From the NCBI GenBank assembly GCA_023375675.1, contig JALQBC010000002.1:1426001-1490000 (forward strand): 64,000 nt of DNA, read 5' to 3'. The position numbers and the translations under genes were made by a program. This stretch comes from Cytospora piceicola. Its lineage: Eukaryota > Ascomycota > Sordariomycetes > Diaporthales > Cytosporaceae. Positions 1-12,200 of the stretch are shown piece by piece. The notes under the pieces were generated by a model, which was not told where the DNA came from, made no database searches, and saw nothing but the letters and a program-made list of their open reading frames with translations. Positions within the stretch are counted from its first letter, which is position 1; each line of letters starts with the position of its first letter.

Positions 1-924
1 GTTCCTGAGGTCGTCAGGGAGAGCCAGGAGGAGGCTGGCATCGCTCCCGAAGCTAGCGGCATCGCAGAGGAGGTCAAAGAGAAGGAGCTGGTCGAGGAGG
101 AGCTGAAGGAGAAGGTTCCTGAGGCCCCGTCAACCTCCGAAGGCACCGCTGGCCAGGGCACTGAGAAGTCCGAGGGCGACAAGACCTTCCTCGAGACTGC
201 TGCTGCCACCGCTGCCGGTCTCAGCGCCGCCGCCGTGGCTACCGCTATTGCCACCAAGGACAAGGCTATCGAGACGGCTGCTCCCATCGCTGCCGAGAAC
301 CTGCCTGACTCCGTCAAGGAGGTGCTGCCCGTTTCCGTGCAGGAGACGATCAATGCCACCAGCCAGGAGGCCACGATCGAGACTGTCTCCCCCGAGGTCC
401 CTGCCGAGGTGAAGGAGTCCATCGTCGAGGCTGGCAAGAGCCCCGAGGCTGCCGCCAACACCGAGGCCGTTGAGGACAAGAAGGCGGTCGAGGCTGAGCT
501 TCTGAGCGAGGTCAAGGCTGCCAACGTCGCTGCTGGCGAGGGCGCCAAGTCTGAGCCTGAGGCCGTCAGCCCCGAGGCCGAGCCTGTCAAGTCCGAGGCA
601 GAGCCCGTCGTCGCCACCGAGGCACCCGCGACCCTGGAGCAGGAGGCGCCCAAGGTCGTCGAGCCCCCAGCGCCCGCTGCGGAGATCCCCGAGATTAGCG
701 AGCCTACTGGCAACGGCGCCACCAACGGAGCCACCACCACCACCACTGCCAACGGCGCAGAGCCACCCAAGACCCCGGACCAGGAGGCATCCAAGAGCGA
801 GGACAAGCCGGCCGGGGCCCTGACGCCCGGGTCGGCCAAGTCGGCCAAGTCGGACAAGAAGAAGGCGAACCGATTCTCCGGGTTCTTCGGCAAGCTCAAG
901 TCCAAGATCTCCGGCGGCAAATAA
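1..924 (+). CDS. Ala/Glu-rich repeat protein, C-terminal part only
   Basis: The frame is open from the first base to the TAA at 922-924 (307 residues visible), so the gene starts outside the window. The protein is rich in Ala, Glu, Lys, Pro and Val and has no recognisable enzyme domain. A repeat of about 40 residues occurs twice, at nt 1-117 and nt 397-516, with the shared pattern VPxxVxESxxEAGxxPEA followed by an acidic/basic helix-prone half (VExELLxEVK-like). An Ala-rich segment lies between them (about nt 200-300), then Pro/Thr-rich low complexity with a short Thr run (nt 733-750). The tail is basic: RFSGFFGKLKSKISGGK. Similar Glu/Ala repeat proteins (LEA- or involucrin-like) are common in filamentous fungi, but I cannot name an ortholog. 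Codon use is strongly GC-ending, as in highly expressed fungal genes. Function unknown. Confidence 0.85.
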   Translation, partial: VPEVVRESQEEAGIAPEASGIAEEVKEKELVEEELKEKVPEAPSTSEGTAGQGTEKSEGDKTFLETAAATAAGLSAAAVATAIATKDKAIETAAPIAAENLPDSVKEVLPVSVQETINATSQEATIETVSPEVPAEVKESIVEAGKSPEAAANTEAVEDKKAVEAELLSEVKAANVAAGEGAKSEPEAVSPEAEPVKSEAEPVVATEAPATLEQEAPKVVEPPAPAAEIPEISEPTGNGATNGATTTTTANGAEPPKTPDQEASKSEDKPAGALTPGSAKSAKSDKKKANRFSGFFGKLKSKISGGK

Positions 925-2622
925 GCAGTGTCTCTCCGCTCTCGGAACGAGCTTTTTTTTTCCTTTCATTTCTTCCATGTTGGGGGTCGAATGTCTAAAT
1001 TTCCTCGATACCGTCCCGCGATGTTCATGATATCTCCTTGTCCACCTGTCCATCTTACCTCGAGATCAGTCAGGACAGTATCTCTCAAATACCCTTTCCT
1101 TTTTGACTTTTTTTTCATACTTCTGCTCTCTACTCTTCCCGTTAGAGGGGAGCTGAACCACAATAATCTTTAAAACATTCATACTGATCTTGTCACTTCA
1201 TACATACATACCCCCTCTAACGCACGCCCCGTTCGAGAACGCACTCGGTCTTTAATAAGCTTGGGAAAGGAAAGAGACGAGGAGATTTGGTCGATCTTTC
1301 TCTGCTTGTCATGTTACGGGATATGCATGTATTTTGTATGTGTATGGGACTTTGTGTGCGACCACGATGATTTAAAATGCAAGCTTCGGGGGTTGTGGGT
1401 GGTATCTCTTTTTCCCATCAAGATTCGGAGGTCCTTATTTAGTTTCTACAAATATGATGAGATCTTATCACCCGCTACAGGGTTTCCCAACATGGTCAGT
1501 CGTGCGTGTGTAACTGGAAAGGCTGCGTTTGTGTATCAATCCGTAAATCGAACTCGATCCGTTGTTGTATTGACCATGATTTTCGAGCTGCGCGGGACGA
1601 CGTGTACGACGTGCGCCGGATCGTCTGTAGATCAGTCTCGGGGAGTGTTCGTCATCTGCGTGTAGAAATGGCCATTGGGGATTATCCACCCAGTACGGAG
1701 GTGAACATAAATGGAGCCGGCGGACGGGCTGTGCGTCCTACCAGCGGGACGGGACTGGGAATCTCGGATGGAAGTGCTACAGAGCAAGACGAGATCATGA
1801 TCGCCGATCCTGGATAACCTTGAATTTCTTGATATGGTCTCTTTAGGGTTTGTAGGCTGGCTTCGCACCTGGCCTGGCATGCCGCCGCCGACGATGAAGG
1901 CCAACTTGTTAGCATCAAGAGTGTCAAATATGCAAGACAACAAAAGGTACCGTCTAGTATCACGCTCTGGGCCCAGGACACAAGCCAAGAGGAAGAGATG
2001 TGGTTGGCAAGGGCAAAAATCCATAGATATCTCGAGGTACAGTCCAAGCAACGCGATGCTAGCCCATCATGTGCGGTATAGGTACAGCAAAGGAAAAAAC
2101 CGGGACAGAACGAAAGATTTCTAAAGAGCACTCTCTCAAAAGGAAAGAAACATTAAAATTACCGAGATGTTGCCTTTCCAAACCCTGTCTAATGCTCCCT
2201 CCGCCCTCTCTGCCTCCCACGCTCATCCTGCAATGTTTTTTCTTCTCTTTCTGGTGTTCCCATGCCCATCTCTCGGTCATCATCCTCTTCCTCCTCTTCC
2301 TCCTTCTCACTGCCATCTATACACTATAGAACGCGTGTAGCCATCCCATGCTGTACGTACATATGCGCTCCAATACCAAATGCGATACTCGGCTCTGTTG
2401 TTACATGTTCCTCCGCGTCCACATCCGACTTTCCCTCTTGTTATCCGTGCGTCCCTCGTAACCGTAATCGTGTCTCGTCATGAAGAAGTATGAAAGTAAA
2501 AAAGAAGAAAGTATAAGAAAAGAAAAGTGAGAAAGATAGAAAGGAAGAAAGAAGAAGAAGAAAGGCGAAGAGTACAGCAACAGAGGAGAGAAAAGAGGAA
2601 GAAAGGGAAGGGTTTTGCAAAC
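925..2622. other. Convergent intergenic region
   Basis: This lies between the 3' ends of the repeat protein and the zinc-finger gene. It holds T-rich and pyrimidine-rich runs (about 951-970, 1108-1123, 2276-2312) that suit 3' UTRs. The short reading frames here look random and I support no gene. Confidence 0.6.
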
Positions 2623-5600
2623 TCAAAACCACCGCCAGTTGACCCCCTCCTCGAGCTTCTTCAGCACGCCGACGGCGTCGACGTAGAGCTGGCTCCGCGG
2701 GCCCACGCAGTCCGCCTCGAGCCGCCTCCTCACCATGGACACGACCCCCGCGCCCGCCTCGCGCCGGCCCCTCACCCGCGCCAGCTGCTCGGGCGCCGAC
2801 GCCCCCGACACCTGCCTCAGCCAGGCGACCGCGTCCTCCTCGCCCATGGGGCCGCCCTTGCTGGGCGACGACGAGTTGCTGCCGCCGCCGCCGCCGCCGC
2901 CGCCCGGGGCGGAGGGGTTGGAGGACGAGGTGGAGGAGGACGACGACGACGACGAGGCCGTGGGGTTCCGGCTCACGGGGGCGCGGTGCCGCCCAAAGGC
3001 CCAGATGATCAGCGCGCACACGTACATGCCCCAGTAGTTGCTGACGCACGTGACGTAGGGCGTCACGCCGTCCTTGGGGTCCGGCCCGCGGTCGAGGAAG
3101 CCGACGAGGGCCCTGGCCGCGTGCATGGCCGCCCGGGCGGGGGACAGCAGGCCCTCGGGGCTGACGCTACCCGCCACGGGGGACAGCCCCTGCTGCTGCT
3201 GCGCGGACGTCGGCGACGAGCTGGTGCTGGCCGCGCCGGCGGCCGAGGTGGGCGACGGGGCCTGCGGGGGGAACCTCCCCTCGGCCCAGGCCCGCAGGCG
3301 CTTCTGGTGCTCCAGGTAGGTGGGCGCGTGGACGACCTTCTGGCAGAAGACGTAGCTGTCCCCGCTGACGGCGAGGAGGTCGTGCAGGGGCGTGTAGTGC
3401 AGGGCCAGGTAGACGTTGGCGGAGATGTACACGGCCGCCTGGGAGAAGAGGTGCGCGATGCGGTCCTCGGGCCTGCTGCCCCTGAAGTTCTGCCCGAACG
3501 AGGCCGTCGTGGGCGTCCTCAGGTCGTCCGGTGAGTTGCTGCTGTTGTTGTTGTTGCTGCTGCTGCCGCCGTCCGGATCGTCGACGTCCTTGTTGTCGCC
3601 CGGGGCGCGGCCGTAGTGCCGGCGCGGCAGCCGGACCGCCTCGGCGTGGAGGATGGCGACCTGGTCGAGGTAGCTGTGCCTGGCGACGTCCTCGGGGGTC
3701 AGGGTGTTCGGGTGGGGAAGGAACTGAGGGGTGCCGGACGCCGGGTGCGTCGCCAGGGCCGCGGCCCACTCGTCGGCTGAGCGCGCCGCCCAGAGCTGGT
3801 CGCTCGGCCCTGTCAAGGCGATGGTCGAGGGGTCGACGTCGTTCCTGGCGCGTGGCTGCTGGTGGTACATGGACGCGTGGTTGTCGACGATGAAGCACAT
3901 AGACAACAGTCGCCGGCGGGTTTCTGCGTCAAGCCATGTGTGCCACCGCTCTTCGTTGCTCATCTGGATCTCCATGTTGCCGTGTCCAAGAGCGGCCGTG
4001 TACATGGGGTTATGGTCGAGGACCTGTGAGGAAAAGATGTTTGAGTATGACTGTCCCTGGCCCCCGGATGAAAAAGGAAAAAGAGTATTATCGAATGAAA
4101 CATTATTGTATGCGGGAAAACTAGTACTGAGAAGGAAAGAAGAAACAGGAGAAGAAGAAATAAGCTGAGGCGAGAAAGAAACAGCAGGCGAGAACGTCAG
4201 GGAGGTGTTGTCGTGTGTGATGTGGTCGAATGCGTAAGATCCGTTTTCCGGAGAGGACGCGCAAGTCTGTGGCGACCACGCGGGAAGTGTAGGGGTGCGC
4301 AGGCTGGCAGAAGAAGAAGAAGAAGAAGGGATGGAAGATGAATCGGAAAGTGAAACAGGAAGAGAGAAGCAATCGCCGTCTGAAGCAGAGGACACAAGAG
4401 ACTCTGATCCACTTACCCTCGAATAGAGAGATTCAAACAGCTTCGAGGGCCGCACCACCGCTTTCCGGCCCCTGAATCTAGCAAAATACTCGCACAGGAC
4501 GATCGCCTGCATAGCCTGGAGGTCCCACGGCGGGCTCTGTCTCTCTGATTAGTCTCCCCAAACGGGCTCTCGGATGACTATGGAGTGGAGGATTCGAGAT
4601 ACTTACGCGCTTCGCTTCCTGCCACGCGTACTCGTGCAGCTGGTTCCCCCGGAGGCGGTCTTCCTTGCTGTTGACGTATTGCGTCCCCATGGCGGCCATC
4701 GCACACTTGAGGACATCTGCCCCGGCGCTCTCAACCGACTGCCGGTGGACAAAAGGATAGAACGGGTGAAAACGGCCCCAGTAAACCTCGAGATATCTAG
4801 GAACGGCATTCCTCGTGGAACGCGGAAGGGGTGTTACCACTGTCATCCCACCAATACCGCACCCTCCCAGGGCAGAGCCCGTCAGGATACCCCCTGGACT
4901 GTTACCAGGCCAGCCTGAACCGTTGCCGTCACCGCCGATCAATGCCACGCCGGGGTTCACGTTGCCGCCGCCCATTACCATTGCCTTCTGTCGGCTCACC
5001 TGAGCCATCGGGTCTATTCGACTGGATAGAGGAGCTGGCGTGACTAGAGTGTCAGCCGCTTGTGCCGACGAAGGTGGAGGGGTAAGGCTACGAACTGAGG
5101 ATGATCGATGATGGACGGCGGTGATCGATGGGCCAAGCATAGACTGTTGGGTCTGCTCGTCGTGGAAGCCGGTCATGATTGAAGGGTCGAGGAGGGGACC
5201 ATAAGCTTGGAAAGGTGCCGGGGCCAGGGGAGGAGACATGTGGAAATGGCTCGTGGCGTAATGAGAGGCAGCTACTGTTTCGAGGTTGACGTTCGTACCA
5301 TGGATCTCGCGTGGGACGTTGCTGTGAAAGCCCGAGAACGGGCTGTTGTTGGTCTGCCAGTCGATGGAGCCATGGGAACGGTTATGACTGTAACCTCGCC
5401 GATGCCGAGTATTATCGGATGGCGGGGTCGAATAGTTGCTCTCCGATGCAGACGTCCATATCAGCTCCGGTGGGTTATCAAGGCTCGTTGGCAACGTAGC
5501 TGACGGTTGCAGGTTTTGCGTAGCGATGAAGAGCGGCGGCATGGTGCGAGGCGTCATGAAGTCGTCGTTGGAGAAGGGCGGAGGCTCGGGCGAAGAGCTC

Positions 5601-6920
5601 ATACTGCTCGTATACATACCGGCGGTTATCCCAGGATGCATTGGATAATTTGCAGTACTATAGTTGCCCGATGACCCAGGATTAGGCGACGGGTCATAAC
5701 GATCATTAATCTGAGGCGACATTGTAGACCTAGTGCCACCAGGTGCAGGACTGCCGCCTTGCGGGAATGGCGTATTGCTCATGTGGGGTGTTGTCGGCGG
5801 CCTATCGGACGTAGACGATGGCGTCGACGGACCTTGATAGCTAGCAGGATTAGGTTGAAAAGCAGGAGGCGGCTGTAAGCCAACTTGGATCCTGGTAAAC
5901 TGATTTTCCAGATTGGTTGAAGCCCCCGAGGCCGTGGAATCGGGACGGCCGTCATTGCCACTGTGCGAGGGATTATCGCCCTCTTGCTCACTGTCGGTGA
6001 GGTTAGTATGGCGACAGAGCTACGATAGTCATCCTGAACAAGCAACAGGCAACTTACTGTCTCTGCTGGTGTCGAACCAGAAGATCAGGGCGATGAAAGA
6101 CTCGATCGCAACCGGGATAGGTGCAGGTATATCGCGGAGTCTGGTGACTCAGTTGGTGTCTCCTATCACACAAAGGTTCAGTAACGAGGTCCAACAAGAG
6201 GCAACCTCATGGTTCTAACCTGAGATGTTCGGCTCTTGTGAAGGTCTGGCGAGCGGGTTAGCAACACTACTCATAACCACAGTCTGTACAGGTCGATCAT
6301 ACCTTCGGAGGATTGCACATATCGCAAGTATGGACAGGAACCCCCTTCTTGGCTCGACTGACCCTTCCAGTGATCGGCGTCAGCCTGATGGGGACATCCG
6401 GGTTGGGACTGCCCATCGGCCTCGTGGGATGGTTCGGGGGCAGGCTCCCACCGCCGGCTCCTCCCATCGACGACGACGACGCGGATCCGTAACCGTGTTG
6501 ATCCATCGAGTCCACGCTGGCAGTGCTCTGGCGCCGTGAGCCTTCTGGCCGGGACGAGGTCGTTGATATAGTAGTTGCTGCCGGCGTCCTGTTTCGTGGA
6601 TCACTAGGTCCAGCACGCCCCTTGCCCTTTTGAACCGCAGAGGTTGAACCCGGTTCCCTGTCGGTAACGGTTGGTTGTTGGCCTGAACGAGCGATGTTAC
6701 TATCGGCGATTACAGTTGGTGCTGGTGGAGTCGTATATGTCGATGAGTGTTGCTGGCCAGAACGAATGACGTGACTTGATGGTGACAACGTCGAAGGATC
6801 TTGGCCTCGGAATCCGGAAGCGGGTGTTGCTGCGTCCTTATCCCTTTTATCCATGGGTGTTGACGTTGAGGCGTCATGTTGGTCCTCATCCGCATTCATG
6901 ATAGACTGCAGGCTCGACAT
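2623..6920 (-). CDS. C2H2 zinc-finger transcription factor with fungal_trans domain
   Basis: Likely nuclear regulator of about 1219 residues. Exons on the minus strand: 6303-6920, 6220-6245 (26 nt), 6058-6162, 4607-5990, 4417-4542 (or from 4536) and 2623-4023. Splicing creates two C2H2 fingers that no single exon contains: C199/C202/H217/H221 (with TFTRAEHLRRHQLSH) and C228/C233/H246/H250 (TCTYPGCDRVFHRPDLLVRH). The N-terminus is Ser/Thr/Pro-rich. A long Ser/Pro linker leads to a fungal-specific transcription factor domain beginning near RYLEVYWGRFHPFYPFVHRQ and continuing with AIVLCEYFARFRGRKAVVRP. The C-terminal part carries Asn, Ser and Gly homopolymer tracts. The 393-nt intron 4024-4416 is stop-free and in phase 0, so its retention would add 131 Ser-rich residues. 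It is AT-richer than its flanks and has a canonical GTAAGT donor and CACAG acceptor. I recognise the architecture but not the target genes. Confidence 0.88.
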
Positions 6921-8200
6921 GGCGGCGGTTGTCCTCGATCAGGGACGTCACAGTTACAAAGTTAGTAATGTACACAGCCCGGCTGAAGGTGCCCTGGCCA
7001 GGAAAGAGTGTGAGAGGATGGAAATAACCATCAAGAGTGGTATGGTAAGACCTGAAAAGAACCAGGTGTGTGTCTCGGAAGAGAGTATCAGAAGGTGACA
7101 GTCAGACACGCCGAAGCAAAGCCTCACAGCCTGCTCAGAGTTACAGTCGGATTGGGGCCGAGCTGTAGGTCGAGGAGGTTTAGGTGAGAGAAAGGGCCCG
7201 GGTGCTTGGAACGGAGAAACATTTCGAAAGCAGGTCAACATGTCCTAGGACGGCACTGCAATAATGATACGTTTCTCGACTGGAGCAGGTGGGAAAACCG
7301 TTGCCGCATAGGAGCGAGACTAAACAGAGGTACATCTCATGGTTCGGTTCCTCTTTAGGAGGAGGCTGTAGTCTAAGTCGCGATGTACCCCTGTCAGCTG
7401 GAAAGACATGGGTCACCAGAGACCTCTGAGGACCGCAGGATGCAAGGTACATAATCCTTCGAATGCAAGTCGCGCCGGGAACTTGTCCTGCTGCGCCCGT
7501 ACCAGACCGAATAATCCGGTAGACTGTCCAAACAGCGCCTCTGCACGAGTTCTGGAGAGATTGCATCGAAAATCCTAATCGGAATGGTGATCGTCGCAGA
7601 ATTAAAAAATTTCATCAACTGGCACAAGAATCAGGGACGACGGAATCGGGTGTGTCTTTCGAGTCCTGATACGCCGCCGTGATAGATTAAGGTTGACAGG
7701 CGAGACAATGTAAACGGGGTCAGTGACTGAGCGCGCGACCTTTCCGGTTTTGTGATGGCGTCTGCCCTAAGCTGCTCCAGGGCGCCATAATTAGAAAAGG
7801 AAAAGAGAAAAGAGAATAACCGTTGTCTGGGGAACTCGTGCGAGAGGATTGGACGGCCATCTGCCGAGCGACTTCTGGTGTTTGGGACGCTTGTCCCTTT
7901 TCTGCACTGACATTCAGGACTTGTGTGCATGGCAAATGGTCCGCTGCTCCCCCCCTCCCCCCACCAAGTTAGGGAGTGTAAAAGGCGGTGATGATCTGCC
8001 CGGTGAGTTCCTCTGCTCCTCTCCCGCCATTCCGTCGCGCTACAGACGGTGGGGAGCAAAGAAACATTGGGTGAAAGGACGGTATCAGGGGAGGATCTGA
8101 CAGGCATGAGGCGCAGTTACTTGGTGTTATGCAGGTGTGTGGCCCAGTGGTAGAAACGGCACACCAGCCAGAACAGGTAGAGGTACAAGTGACACGGTAC

Positions 8201-8233
8201 ACCCTGACAGAAGCCCTTCAAGGGTGTCAGGGT
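8201..8233. repeat. Nested inverted repeat (hairpin)
   Basis: ACCCTGACA (8201-8209) and TGTCAGGGT (8225-8233) are perfect 9-bp inverted arms. An inner CCCT/AGGG stem with a 3-nt loop lies between them at 8214-8224, leaving a 4-nt bulge on the left. No flanking gene explains it. Confidence 0.55.
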
Positions 8234-8512
8234 CCCTGGGAAGGACCATACATGTGTACGTACATTTGAGAAGCCTTGTGACGTCTTTGCTGCCAAGCCA
8301 GTGAGAATCGAGTCGCACGAATTGGCGATGGCGGCAAAGGGCGTCAAGGTGTCCCAAAACGGCCAAAAAGCCTCTCCGCAGTTGTGAGTGTCTGGGTGAG
8401 GCACACAGGCACCCACCTCGCTTGTCCGAGGCTTCGCATCGACGATGCATCGGCTAAGCGCAGGCCGAGGGCACAGCGACCGCGATCATCCGAAGATGGT
8501 GATGGCTGGCTG

Positions 8513-8537
8513 GCTTGCTTGCTTGCTTGCTTGCTTG
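8513..8537. repeat. (GCTT)n/(GCTG)n microsatellite
   Basis: Three GGCT-type units run into five GCTT units. It is a simple tandem repeat in intergenic DNA. Confidence 0.9.
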
Positions 8538-9240
8538 ACGGCACCTGCTGCTGTTCATCTGATGGTCATATGCAGCCCGGGCTGACTGGTCGCAGAAATG
8601 GCGCAAATGCAACCGGCATGAGGTCGAATCGTTTATTAGTCCACAGCTGTTGGTGCTGGTGAGAAGTGCGGGTGCAACAAGCATTCAATTCGCAACGAAC
8701 AGGATGTGCGGGTGCTTGTTGGCGATCCTTCGACCGGGGCCCCAGCCAAGTCCACACAGGGGTACATTATGTACGTAAAACTACCAACCAACCTGCCCGT
8801 CGCATCAGTATTCGCTGCTGTCGGCCCCCAGGAAGCTCGCGAGTGCCCAGGCCCAGATTTCAAATCTAGGAGTTTTTGTTGGCATATGCAGAAGCTCGAA
8901 ACAGTTGCGGGACACAATCTCCTTGGCAATCGGCAGACGGAGAGACGAGCAACGACTCTCCAACTGATGATGAGAGTGACAACAAGAGAGTCGAACGGGT
9001 CCCTCCGTCGTTCCCGTCCCAACTGTCCTTGTTCGACTGTTGTGGAGAAGAGGGGCCGGAAGGGCGGCAAGGGGCTTAGACACTATATTCGACGGCCTGC
9101 TATACTGGCTGACTAGGTACTGTGTTATGCAGCATTACAGGAAGGCCATGGGGAGCTATCTGCACCAGCAGCTTGCAGCTTGCAGCCGTTGCAGTGGAAA
9201 TCCTATTTTTACAGTCAATCAGCAGGTCGCAGGCCACCTG

Positions 9241-9262
9241 GGTGTGTGTGTGTGTGTGTGTG
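9241..9262. repeat. (GT)n microsatellite
   Basis: About ten GT dinucleotides in intergenic DNA. Confidence 0.9.
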
Positions 9263-12200
9263 AGGAGCATCATCGAATGTCCGATCACAGTACAGCAGTC
9301 GTCGGTGCATTCAGCCCGGCCTACGGTGGTGCAGGGCACTGAGCTACCCCGCTGCTGCCGGCGATCGTTTCTTCCTCGATGATCATGTTGCCATCAACGC
9401 AGCAACGCAGGCGGCGGCGGCGGACGGATCTTCATCTGATTTTCGGTTCCGTCTTCTAGCCCAAGAGCGTGGGGTCCGCAGAACTCTCTCCCCCCCCCCC
9501 CCCTCATGGTTGATTGGCAGGATCGTTTCTGCCAAAACACCATGTTGGATCCCTGAGGGGCCAGCGTCTCTCGCGTCCCGGGGACCGTATCAGAGGTGCC
9601 GGACAATCTCCTTGCTCGCCTTTGCTCGCGCGCCACCAACGTGCTGGGGTTCGCGGAGATTGCTGAGACATGGATGCAATGACCTGCATGATCCTTCAAA
9701 AGGTTGGCTTGGCGCACGCGAGGCGAGGCGACTACGGAGACTCTCCATCGTTTCTGTCCCGCGCCTGTGTTGCGCTTATCATTTGGCAGGCAGGCAGGTA
9801 GTCGATTTCGAGGAGTCAGGACGACCCAAGAGGTCTGAGCTTGGTACACATTTGCTGACTTGCCAGGTCGAAGGAGGCGCAATGCACCAAAAGGAGAGAC
9901 AGTCTAGCAGCCCTGCTTATTAAGTGAACCACCCTGACCCTACTTGAGCAAGGCAGTAAGCAGCCCTGCCAGGTCTTTGTGCAGGAAAAAACCTGAGATG
10001 CCAGGTGGCTGTAGACGCCCTGATGTGACGCTGCCTAGGACAGCACACCCCATCTCGGTATGTCTCGCGGTGGTTTAAGGCTGGATGGACGGGATGGTGT
10101 AGTACTATGGCCCAGGCGCTTAGCACGGTACCATGAACCCCCAAAGCAGGACGGCTGTAGTAGTACCGTGCAAGGGCAATGCCTCGTCGCACGGCACCTT
10201 TTGTCAGATCGCTCGGCGAGAATGGTATCAAGATGATGCAGGATTGTGCCGTGCAGTCTAGCTCGGCCAGGGCTACATGATGTCGAATGTCTGATATCTG
10301 AGGTCTAGCGACGCTGGTCTGCGGCACGGGTGTGTGCAACGTGGAGACGTGCAACGTGGGTAGCCGTCAGGATCAGGCACCCGAGCATCGCCCCGTTCCG
10401 TAATGTGAGCGATATGGCAAGGCAGGTTTTCATGGCGTTCATATGACTGCCATTGGCTGGGTGCGCGGGTTGTTGGTGACGGTGACGGTTGACGGTTGAC
10501 GGTGACGATGACGGGACGCTCGAGTCTGCCTTTTGCGGGTTCTTCCTGTTGTTGGTGAGGACATGAGACGGGTCGGCCAGGTTGGTATCTCGCTCGGGTC
10601 AGGTTCTGCGCCGTGAAGGTGCTTTTCAGGGTCGGCCAGGCACGGGCGGAGTATTGATGCTATCGGACCATGTCTTCCAGACACCAACAGCCAGCAGTGA
10701 GCGGCACAGCCAGGGGGGGGGAGAGAGGTGGACCGCGGCTACTGCACACACGAGTACGTATATGGCAGTGGTAAGGCACAAGGCTTGACATGTAGTGTCG
10801 CATCTGCAATATCTACAAGCGCAAGCTGCAGGTGTCAAGTAGTGGGTAAAGGCACTGCCATTGGCTGTTGATGGTTGCTCAGATGGGCATGACGGCAGCA
10901 ACAAGGGACGAAACGGGAGATATCAGACTGAATGCAGGGATCTTTTGATTTTTTGATCTTTTGATAACTTAGAACTACAACCTTGAAAGTCTATTTTTAG
11001 CCCCCTAAAGTACTACGCAGCACGAGTATCTACCCAGGTAGGTACAATATTTACTTAAGTACATACATACAAGCAGACTAGTACACGTATCTATCTACAT
11101 ACTTACTTAAGTAGGTAGTCTACATAGTACAGTCGGTCATGACAACCCCACATCAATTCTGATAATCCACCTGGACAACCTTCTTCGGCGACTTGTCGTG
11201 ACATAATCCAGACCGGTCAAACTGGAATCACCCGGCCCAAAAGCTGGAAGGATTCCCTCGCCTGCAAGCCCAACACGCCATCTCATCATGTATACTGAAT
11301 AGGATCTGATCGTCCCCTGATCCTTTGGCGCACACATACATACCTACCTAGGTAGGTACATACATACATACACACCTACAGGTCCAAAGTTCCTTGCACA
11401 ACGTGTGCAGCCCAAAAAGCGGGAACTTGTTTCGCTCCGCCTTATCTAATGTACATATACGGTGACTGCTTGTGGTGGTTTCACAGCGTCTTTCCTACGA
11501 AAGAACGGGCGTCTCACTCTCTTGCTCCCCTAGCCCTCCACGTGGTCCCCCCCCCCTATACTGGGTACTACAGGAAAGAACCTCGCTTGTTTTTCCTGGA
11601 CGAGGAAACATGGTGCATGCGGGCTATCAGTCAAAAAATACTGTGCTGCTGGGGACTCTACAGATAGATCCCTGGATTACATACATAGGGCTGCATGACC
11701 ATAAGACAACAGCGCCCCCTCCCCCTCCCCTTCCCCCTAATTATGGCGAATGCACTCTCCGGCACTAGACCCTACAGACTACAGGAAGACTTTTCTCAGC
11801 TTTCCACAGCTGCCAAGAAAAGAAGAAAACAAAGATAGACTAGGGGAAAACGAAACATGAAGAAGAAAAGAAGAAAAAAAATGGGCTTCGGCGACGGCTT
11901 CTGCATAGGTAGTGGTCGACAGCCAGCCTGCCTGCCTGCCTGCCTATCTGGTCCAGCTACTGCAGAGGGTTACCTTGCATGTAATGGACAGTTCATCCAT
12001 GTATGCAGTCCGATGCAACATTGCTGCCTCGCGGGGCCATCTATTTCGAGATTTTCCCTTCTGAAGACGCGACGATCACTTCGCCTTGGCCAGCGGTCGA
12101 GCGCCCTTCCCCCCCCTGGAATAGACACCAAAGTGGTACACGCACGGTGGTCCTTCGACATGCAGCCAACCGTTGTACTGTCGTTTCCTTTGGGCGTGAA

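Noticed and set aside
2527..3534. 335-codon plus-strand frame
   Set aside because: Antisense to the zinc-finger gene's last exon; Arg/Gly-rich low complexity.
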